NCBI GenBank assembly: GCA_964036195.1
Contig: OZ038455.1
Span: 17,501,855 to 17,565,854, forward strand
Source: Sphaerolaimus hirsutus
Lineage: Eukaryota > Nematoda > Chromadorea > Monhysterida > Sphaerolaimidae
Direction: 5' to 3'
DNA: 64,000 bases
Below are positions 33,291 through 42,500 of this stretch, in pieces. A program made the position numbers and the translations under genes. The notes beneath the pieces are model-generated. The model worked only from the letters and a program-made list of their open reading frames with translations, was not told where the DNA came from and did not search any database. Each line of letters begins with the position of its first letter. Positions within the stretch are counted from its first letter, which is position 1.

Positions 33291-35245
33291 TCATATCCCG
33301 GCAGTTTGTTTGATCCAGGACACATATTTGGGCACATGTGTGTATACACCGGGGTATTTGGGATCCGCACATCCCCAGCCGCAGGAAACTATGCCGGCCA
33401 GATAATATTTTGAATTTTTGCGCACAAACAAGGGGCCACCGCTGTCACCCTGAAAATTGGGAAAATTACAGTTAGGGTGTTATGATTGCAAAAAAATCAT
33501 TCGAACCGCAGAAACTCAGTGTAAGTTCAAGTTTCTGTTTCACACAGAAATGGACAAATATTTTAAAGACACAAAGCCCAGTGTTTTCTTGCGAAGAGAA
33601 ATGAAAGTGAAATGAATGAAGTGAATGTGACAGTTAATGGAGTGAAACTCGGAGCAAAAAAACACAAATGAGAACTTGTTGTTTTGAGTGTTTTTCACTG
33701 GATTCCACGAATTGTGGGGCTTGAAAAACGAAATTTTCAAAGCTAGAGTTCTAGTCACTTCACATGCATAACCATAGTTGGGAGGTTTAAAAAACACTAT
33801 TTTTCAAACTGGATCATTAAAAATTTATTCCATTCCTAAATGGAAGGATGCCATTGTGCTGAGTTACCTACTCATACTTTTGGGGTAAATGAAAAACAGA
33901 AAAAGAAAAAGCAGACAAAAACACCAGTCAATTTTCATGACAAAAAGATGGTTCAAAACTCCAACTACGAGTTTGAACGCTTTTACCTGGCAACTGTCCT
34001 TCCCTGTAGACCCGGCACACATTTCCTTGTCTCCATTGAAAGATCTACCATAATTCGTCTTGCATTTGCTGTGCACAGTGTCGACAACCACGTGCCTGAG
34101 CACGTCAGAGCCCCGGTTCGCTCCAGAATATAGATCACCCCAGCCTAAAATGATATAAATAAGCATACAGTATTTACACGATTTCAATAGTTATTGAAAC
34201 GATGATAGTAATTAAATATCATGTAAGCAAACCAGAGACAACCACTTTTCCATGGTTGCGGAAATCATCCGATGAAGATGGCAGACAGATCGGTTTCACC
34301 TCAGAACTGCAAAAGTGGGCATGAAACTGTAACCAGGTAACTCCAGTGTGCACAATTGAGTTGACACATGAAAACCACTAGCTTGAACTGGATGGGCTGC
34401 TTGAGCATGAGCATGGCTATATCATCCCCCTGTCCATTGCAGGTGCCCCTGTACCCTTGATGCACACCGATCCATTGAATTTCATGCGACCGACCAGACC
34501 ACCTCTTGTGTGCACCCACTTCTACCTTGATGCTCATCGCACTGCTTTTCAGTTGACTGAATGGAAATGTCCAATTCATTAGAACATGGGCAAACTATGA
34601 TGAAGGAGGCCAGGGACGTATCCAGGATTTTTGAGCGGGGGGAGGCACTTGGTTATGGAGGCCGGGGAGGGGGGCTGACGGCCTCCTAAAATGTTACCTA
34701 AATTGTAACAAAATGGCGCCATGCTGCTGGCGTCATTTGTGGGCACCATCGGCATTGGCGTTTGTGCCAAAAATCGCTGATGAGTGTAAATTTACATACA
34801 TATAGAGCGAAAAGCACGCCATTCGGTGTATTTTAGAGATAATTGAAGGCACAGGTACCGATTTGCCAATCAGAGCCCTGTATGAAAGAACAATGAACAA
34901 AAAAGCATAATAGCTTGAAGATTGGTACCAAATGTTGCATTTTCGCTGTTTTTGGGTCTCACCCAAAAACGGGGGGGGGGGGGCTGCAGTCCCCCCTCCC
35001 TGGATACGTCCTTGAAGCAATGCATTCTCACCCATTATTCGTGGCCACGCAATGCGCCGCGGTGGCGACAAAGTACTCGCTCACAATACTGCCCCCGCAG
35101 CCATTGGACATGCGAATTTGCCAGGGGTAAGAGTGGGGTTCAGCCTCATTACCCCCCACGATACCCTGCCTCAGGCCGTAGATTTTGTCCCCGGAGAATC
35201 TCAGTGCTGGGGGGTACTTTGCATCGGGCAGACCGCAGTCAGCGC
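33291..35245 (-). CDS. Secreted trypsin-like serine protease (S1 family), first exon missing
   Basis: Five exons join in phase on the minus strand: 35032-35245, 34383-34556 (or to 34368), 34233-34306, 33987-34144, 33291-33449. The protein has a propeptide Cys ([11 protein letters not shown]), [14 protein letters not shown], the His motif TAAHC, the Asp motif DDIAML, a KPICLP segment, KDSCQ followed across an intron by GDSGGP, and a normal C-terminus ([16 protein letters not shown]). Asp six residues before the catalytic Ser predicts cleavage after Arg or Lys. Oddities: the residue before IVGG is Gly, not Arg/Lys (LRQGIVGG), and where most family members have VSWG this one has VSCGWG. The intron after the first exon holds a transposon-like element (34611-35014). 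The upstream signal-peptide exon was not found. The exon 2 donor is uncertain (see findings). Confidence 0.9.
34611..35014. mobile_element. CAGGGACGTATCCAGG-tip element in a protease intron
   Basis: Left CAGGGACGTATCCAGGATTT, right CTGGATACGTCCTTG. Subterminal G or C runs follow the tips (GAGCGGGGG type). Flanking octamers AAGGAGGC and AAGCAATG agree at four positions only. Same family as 40957-41403, where the duplication is perfect. Confidence 0.75.
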
Positions 35246-35735
35246 CTGTGTTTATGGATATTGGAACGCAATGTTTTAGTTTTAAAACTTTTGTAAACTT
35301 TGAAGCATGTGAAACAGCACAAGGCATCTGTTGGTGCCTCGGGGCAGATAGACAAATCCCTGATTTTTCCTATTTATTACGAAAAAATCTAAAATTTGCA
35401 GAATTCCAAAAGCAATGATCATTGTTGAAACTGGGTGTATCCTTTCATTTAAAGTTTCTGAAACAATCAATTTGTAGATGAGCAATGAGTAGTGATGTAA
35501 AAAGCGCCATGGCGCTTTTGTCATGCGAGCGCCAAGCGCCAATGGCGCCACAGCAAAATAGCGCCAAGCGCCAAAAGCGCCATGGCGCTTTTCTAGACCA
35601 TGGCGCCAAGCGCCAATGGCGCCAAAGAATGTTGGCGCCAAGCGCCAATAGCGCCAGCGCCAAAAAAATTTTGCTGCTCATAAAGTGCAGCCATGCGAAT
35701 GCAGTGTTATTTTTTTGTTTAAGACGCAAGATATA

Positions 35736-36182
35736 CCGTATTTCCTCGAAAAAAAACCCTCGACATACCCCCCTCGTTCAACCCCCCCCCCCCCTTCGGG
35801 ACCACTATGAAACAATCACCCCCCCCCCTCGAAATACCCCCCCAAATTGAGTGTAAAGGGAACGTACATGACAATAACTGTAGTTTGTGTTCTGTGTAAT
35901 GCAGAACACACGTTAAAACAATGTCGGTGTCACGTTATAACAGTGTTTATACCATCTACGCACTAATATTAGTCAACAGAACCTTATAAATGGCGGTTTT
36001 TGTTGCATTTTTCGACGTCTGCGTACGTTTCAGACGACAATTTCGTACTGGGATTTCAAAATTTTTCATGTGAAATAATAACCCCCCCTCTAAAAAACCC
36101 CACCCCTCGTTCTACCCCCCCCCCCCTCTCGAGACCACTATGAAACTTTCATCCCCCGGGGGGGTATTTCGAGGAAATACGG
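35736..36182. mobile_element. CCGTATTTCCTCGAA-tip element nested in 35490-37120
   Basis: TA on both sides (35734-35735, 36183-36184). Subterminal units CCTCGAAATACCCC and CCCTCGTTCAACCCC. The core with GAACACACGTTAAAACAATG is shared with 45663-45900 and 47461-49144. Confidence 0.85.
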
Positions 36183-36308
36183 TAAGTCAAATTCAGTCAA
36201 GTTTTCTTTTTTGTGAAGTTATTCCACAGCCACAGTTCAGGTTAGATGGCAAAGCAACAATGGCAAGTCATATGGAAAAAGTGCTAAGACTTTCATGGAT
36301 ATTGTATA

Positions 36309-36698
36309 CTGTATATTCTCGAATAAGTCCCCCGGAAAGTTATTTCTTCGTCAAACTTTTTGAGGGGGGACTTTTTTGAGATGGGGGTTATTCGAGGGGG
36401 TGTTATTTTTTCACTAGTATATTAAGTAAGATGCATGATCAATATATTGTATGAATAGGGTCTAAATCCTGTAATTCATGCTATGAAATCAATGCTAGTG
36501 AACATCAGCTGCAAAAAATTCATGGTTTATAAAGAAAACATACAAAAAACGTTTGTCATACATGGACGCTGTTGTCAACCATTATAGAGGGGCGAGTTAT
36601 TCGAGGGGGGAGTTATTTTTTCCTTATACAGCTCACAGGGGGGAGTGATTCGAGCGGGGGGAGTTTATTTGAGGGGGGACTTAATGGAGGATATACGG
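36309..36698. mobile_element. CTGTATATTCTCGAATAAG-tip element nested in 35490-37120
   Basis: Left tip CTGTATATTCTCGAATAAG, right GGAGGATATACGG, TA flanks (36307-36308, 36699-36700). G-run units GGGGGACTTATTTGAG type lie near both ends. Confidence 0.7.
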
Positions 36699-37128
36699 TA
36701 TATCATTTTAACGTGTGTATTTCCGCATTTTTGTTTGTTTTGTTTTTAGCGATTTTTCTCCTTTTTTCCATTCTACACACTGAAACAGCCTAGGTGTATA
36801 TTTACTTTTACTTATGCTACACATTTACTTAGCAACACTTAGCAAGTTTGCACGCAAAGGTCGTTTTTGATACATAAAAATAATTATTTTTTGAACTCCT
36901 TGGCGCTTTTTTGGCGCTTTTTAAAACCCTAGCGCCAAGCGCCAATGGCGCCAGGGCATCATAGCGTCAAGCGCCAAAAGCGCTATGGCGCTTTTCGATA
37001 GATAGGCGCCAAGCGCCAATGGCGCCACAGCAAAAAGGCGCCAAGCGCCAAAAGCGCCATGGCGCTTTTTGCTTTGGCGCTAGCGCCAAGCGCCAGCGCC
37101 ATGGCGCTTTTACATCACTAGCAATGAG

Positions 37129-38315
37129 ATATTAGCAGATATAATAGCTATAAAAATGTTTTAGTATTATGCCTCATCTTTTCAGCTATCTACACGCTCT
37201 GGAGGGCTTCCAGTTATACTCTCTAGTAGCATTGAACAAATCTCTGGGAGATATAAGATTTTTAAAAATATCAGGAAATCTCTCAAATTCCGATATTTAT
37301 ATTTTTTCCAGGGTTTTTTTGAGAGATTTTATAATATTTTTTTCTTGAGAGATTTTCTGAGATTATATTTAATTATATTTTCTAAAAATTGACGATTTTT
37401 TCAATGCTACTCTCTAGCCACTTCATATTTGTGAAATCCGCTAAACGCTGAACCTAGCTGATTCCCTGTAGCAAATATTTTGCTGAAAAATACAAGTCAT
37501 AACTGTAAGTAAAGTCAGACTTCGTATGGAATTCGATCACTATATGGATTCATTTGCAATTGTCGGTCAGGCCTGTCTTACTAAATAAATCTGGGCCGAC
37601 ATTGGCCATCGAGATGAAAAACGCACAAATTGGTGAGTTTTTTAAACATTGTTACTTTTGTCCACTGTGCCAACGACAAAACATTCCCAAAATTCAAAAC
37701 CCACCAAAAGCAACAGCCACAAAAACAGGAAACAATGTGATCGTGAGAAACATTTTCAACAAGCATCCAATCTTTGGTTGTGAAAATACTTTTAATAATG
37801 ATTTCTAGGATACAGATAGCATAATTTATACCCAGATTTTGTACATTGTTTGGACAGACTTTGGATACATCAAAGCTCATGACATGACGCTTACAGGACA
37901 GGGGTATATAATTAAATCAAACTAAACAAATGATGTTTGTTGACACAGCTATATAAAATTGACCACGCTATTGACGTGTCGACAAACACGTAATATTACA
38001 AGGTGGTGCCTCTCATTGGAAGCAAAAATATTTCCGTAGAAATTGTCAAAATTTTACACCCAGCCAGAAAGTTTCCACAACCCATACAACTTCTCTCGTC
38101 GCTGAAAAGTGTGTTCAATCAACCACTGCCCGTGGCTTCTCCCACAGCTGGCAACTAAGCATTCTGCCTGCCGTATTGTAAAACAAATGCGCCAAACTAC
38201 TAGTGGCGGCGCACACTGAAACGCAAATTCAAATGCTACAGCGGCACTAGCGCAGCAAGGTAAGATTGCAGGTACGTCAATTGACGAGGCAGGGGTAGGA
38301 AAGGGGGGTTGGGGT
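37129..38315. other. No gene recognised
   Basis: AT-rich spacer. An 84-residue plus-strand ORF at 37554-37808 has a CPLC motif but no splice support or recognisable domain. The missing protease signal-peptide exon could lie in this interval; I did not find it. Confidence 0.35.
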
Positions 38316-38864
38316 TAGGGTGTCAAATTTCGGTTTCCGTTTTCCGTGTCCGCAGGAAAATTTTTTACCTTTCCGTTTTCCGGCAGCCGAAAAATTTTTA
38401 CCTTTCCGTTTTCCGGCAGCCGAAAAAATTTTACCTTTCCGTTTTACTTTTGCTAAATTCTTATTGTTGTTGTAGTGTATTTTTGCTACCTTTTGATGAT
38501 TTTTTGTTGGTTCAGTTAAGCTTGAACTACAAGTGAAGTTACTGGCATGATCCATAGTTGCAGAATGTACAGCTACCACAATCAAATACCATGATATTAC
38601 CATACAAATTTCACTTTATTTTTTCCATTTCGGTGAAAATTTTGCTTTCCGTTTTCCGTTTTCTGGCATTTCATTTTTCCGTTTTCCGGCTGACAATTTT
38701 TTTTTTACCTCTCCCTTTGCCGTTTTCTGCTGAGTGAAATTTTTTTACCTTTCCGTTTTCTGGCGGAAATTTTTTTTTACCTTTCCATTTTCCGTTTTCC
38801 GTAAAGTGAAAAAATTTTACCTTCCGGTTTTCCGTTTTCTGTAAAAAAAATTTTTGACACCCTA
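38316..38864. mobile_element. hAT-like element with TTTTCCG satellite interior
   Basis: Tips TAGGGTGTCAAATTTC and TTTTTGACACCCTA, perfect 8-bp duplications GTTGGGGT at 38308-38315 and 38865-38872. The interior near both ends repeats TTTTTACCTTTCCGTTTTCC units. Same family as 42305-42959. Confidence 0.92.
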
Positions 38865-38869
38865 GTTGG

Positions 38870-39587
38870 GGTGGGGGCAAATCTCCCAGCTAGCAAGCTA
38901 TCCCAGACGCATTTTTCGGGCTAATAGCCCCTTACCCCACCCCCCCCCCCATTCGACCAGCTATCTATTTATCATCTGCAGCGAGATACTCAAATTTCTT
39001 TTGCGCTATTTGTAAATATTTGGTATACTCGGCGGACGGCAAAGTATGAGCAGAATCCCACCATAATTTAATGAATAAAATGTTGTGACGTAAAGTACGT
39101 CATTCATTGTTCTATAGTAAAAACGAAATATAATGCAAAAATGCCGCGAAACTGGGGATGGAAAAAATTATTTGTTTAAATAACCATTTTAAAAACGTTT
39201 TTAAACTAAGAACAATTTTGCATATTTTTCAAAACAACTCAAAGACAACTCAAACTCAAAGAATTCAATCGCATATATTTGAAGTTCATTAGATATCGGA
39301 TAAAGCATGTATGATCCAGGGAACATGCAAATACGAGTACGTGTATACATACATACTTTTAAAACCAAATTACCCGGCCATGACAAGAACAATAAATATA
39401 ATCAGCAAATAATAACTCTAAATAAGTGTAGAAGCAAAGATCTAAATATTCTAACATGTTAAAAAACCCACCGCCCACAAAAACTGAACTGACTAATGCA
39501 ACAGAAACGGCGGACAAGCATCCAAAAAATGCTACCTATATGTCAACATTGGCATCCAGCCAAAATCCCACTGTGCAGTGACATCAC
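38870..39587. other. Spacer downstream of the STARD7-like gene
   Basis: 38880-38980 holds the GCTATCTATTTATC / C-run repeat. The remainder, including the 3' flank of the lipid-transfer gene, shows no recognisable feature. Confidence 0.35.
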
Positions 39588-42500
39588 TCAATCAATCTGA
39601 ATGTCAGCAGTGCCACAATCTGATAATTGCTTAGCCGCCTGCCGAACATTCTCCAAGTAGCCAGGTAAGCCTAAAATTTGAAAAACATTTTTGAAAAATT
39701 ACATTCACTTTACACCAGACACCAGCCAAAAACCACCCCGAAACGGCAATACAAAATGAACAAAAAATAAAAATAAAATAAAAATTCAAATCCAACCATA
39801 TTTGAGCATCCATCGTTGAGTCGCAGAGGGCAGCGGAGCCTGGGGGTCGTCCACGTAAGTCAGCACGAAATCCAGACCCATCTGAGAGAAATAACAAGGC
39901 TTTATCCTAGGCCTGTGGTCAGATGGTCGCACCGGGGTGGGGGGGGGGGGGGGCAAGTCGCTGCGCAATTGAATAGGGTGGAGGGTCAAACTATCCCACA
40001 TCCCACAAACTCCCCACCCAAAATGACCAGCTATCTATCCGAAGCAATTTTAAATCATTATCTTTCATGTGAATGATTGCCTATTTTGTGATGATTTGTT
40101 TTTATGCCTATTTTTCACATTTTAGCGATTTTTCCATTTTTCCTTACACACCTTGAAAAATCATATATATCGAACCCCCGCGAACGAGGGTGCACTAATA
40201 CGCACATCTGCCCGTTACGCACATTTGCCCGTTTTTTCATTTGACACTTTTTCAAGTGATTTTCAGATATAAGTGAAGTGAAAAAAAGTTGCGCAATGAC
40301 ATTAGTGAACTTTTTTCACTTCACTCATATCTGAAAATCACTTGAAAGAGTGTCCAAAATTCTTCACCGTTTTTTCAGTTGACACTTTTTCAAGTGATGT
40401 TCAGATATGAGTGAAGTGAAAAAGTTCACTAATGTCATTGCGCAACTTCTTTTCACTTCACTCATATCTGAAAAACAATTAGGCATGCCCCCCCGCGAAC
40501 CACCCCCCCCCCCCCCCCACAAAACCTCTCCAAACACCCAGCCAAAATAATTTCAGTTACCAATCACTCCGGATGAGCAATTTGCCATCTATTGGAACCT
40601 CCAGTGGTCCAAATCCACTAAGCTCATAAGTAACGATACGCATTACCTGTTCAAATCCAGCGTGCGGTTTGATCACCATCGTGCTGTTGTAAACGGTCAC
40701 CCGCAAATAATAGGCCGCTTCGTTTTGGCTCAGCGCCAACTGCGGGTGGTCGTCCAAGGCTCTTCCGGCTATGACCATGCGATTTTGGCAGCGGTCTATG
40801 CACGCGCGACGAACGAAAATATACTCGCGCGGGGATAGCGGGTACTGCGTGCGATGCAATGTTTTCGTTGATTAGAGATTTGTAAGTCCGTGGAGTCAGC
40901 GTCAGTATGGTTAAAAACAGTGTTCTTTTGCAACGAAACCGTACTTAAACCGTACCCAGGGACGTATCCAGGATTTTTGAGCGGGGGGGGCTGCTTGTTT
41001 ACGGGGGCCGGCGAACGGGGGGGGCTCAGCCCCCCCCCCCCTAAAATTGTTCCCTATATAGGGACGGAAAGGCGTTTTGGCTCTCGCGCCATACAACAGC
41101 GCCACGCCATGGCGCTATTGGCGTTGGCGCCAGCGCCATGAACCGCTTAATATGTATGTAAATATGCATACATATACAGCGAAATTCTCAAAAATGTGTT
41201 CATTTCAAAGGATTTACGTTTAAAGGGGCCGATACACTGAAAATACAATGCATTGGGAAGAAATTGCGCACTTGCGCGCAAAATTTTTAAGAAACATCGA
41301 AAAATATACCTGAAAAGTTGCATTTTCCGGTACTTTTTAGGTCTCACCCCGGGAAGGGGGGGGGCTGCAGCCCCCCCGCTCCCCCCCCCTGGATACGTCC
41401 TTGACCGTACCGTACTTAAACCGTACGTAAAAAAATGTCTCTGTTTTTGTCAATATCGCCAAAGGATAGGTATGAGGTTTAACAAAATTACGGTGAAAAA
41501 AATTTAGAACAGATGAACCACTCGTGACGTCCAACTTCAGGAGTCCAACTCCATGCGCAAACATAACTTACTGGAAACTTAGTGACCCATCTGATGACTT
41601 CTGCACCCGATTCTTCATCCACGTCAATTGTGTCCAAAGCTATCACTAATTTGTCCCAAGTTTTCCGATACTCATTGTCGATCTGAGAAGTTAGAAAATA
41701 GAAGCATAGAATTCAAGTGAAAATGGTGATAACCGCGAAAATGGTGCCGCATTTTTTGGAATCGACCTGGACTGGCCGGCGTTTTTTAGTTTTGCGTTTA
41801 AAAAACGCAAGCATCGAAACCTTTTCTAAATAGCAGCCGAAATCTAACTAGCTATTTAGCATTTTTGTCCGCCAGCGCGCAATTTCACATCTGGGACAGT
41901 TTTTTTAAATCGGTGTTGTCGTATTTTCAGTGACAAAACTTCCATTTCTGCATGCTATTATGTAATTATAAGCTTTGGCATGTTAGTGTAGTACATGAAA
42001 TCCAGCAAAAGTGCAGCATTTTTTAACTAACAAAAAAACTTTTTATCCCTACCCTAGCAAGGACGTAGCCAGGGGGGCGGGGGGGCGGCCGCCCCACCCC
42101 CTTCCCGGGCCGGACCAAAAAATGTGCCAGAAATGACACTTCCGGAAGACGATTTTGTCAACAGTTGGAAAAAATTTTACTTTCCCGCAACATATATTTT
42201 CGGCTCACCGGTTTCCGCAGCCTTAAAGCCAATAAAAATGGACTCAATTCCTGTCCATGTCGCTGTATATACCTGTAAAATACAGACAAATGCCAACGCC
42301 CCCCTAGGGTGTCAAATTTCCGTTTTCCGTTTCCGTTTTCCGCAGGCAAATTTTTTCCGTTTTCCGTTCCGTTTTCCGGCTGCTGAAATTTTTTTTCCGT
42401 TTTCCGTTCCGTTTTCCGGCCACTTTTTTTTCCGTTTCCGTTTTTCCGGCTCATTTTCCGTTTTCTGGCTAAAATTTCAGTTTTTCCGCCTGTTTTCCGT

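Larger units (their letters stand above)
35490..37120. mobile_element. GGCGCC-type hAT-like element split by later insertions
   Basis: Left tip TAGTGATGTAAAAAGCGCC, right tip GGCGCTTTTACATCACTA, 1.63 kb apart, yet both flanked by GCAATGAG (35482-35489, 37121-37128), so they are the two ends of one insertion. GGCGCC arrays occupy 35500-35665 and 36900-37110. Two CCGTATT-type elements (35736-36182, 36309-36698) sit inside. Confidence 0.9.
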
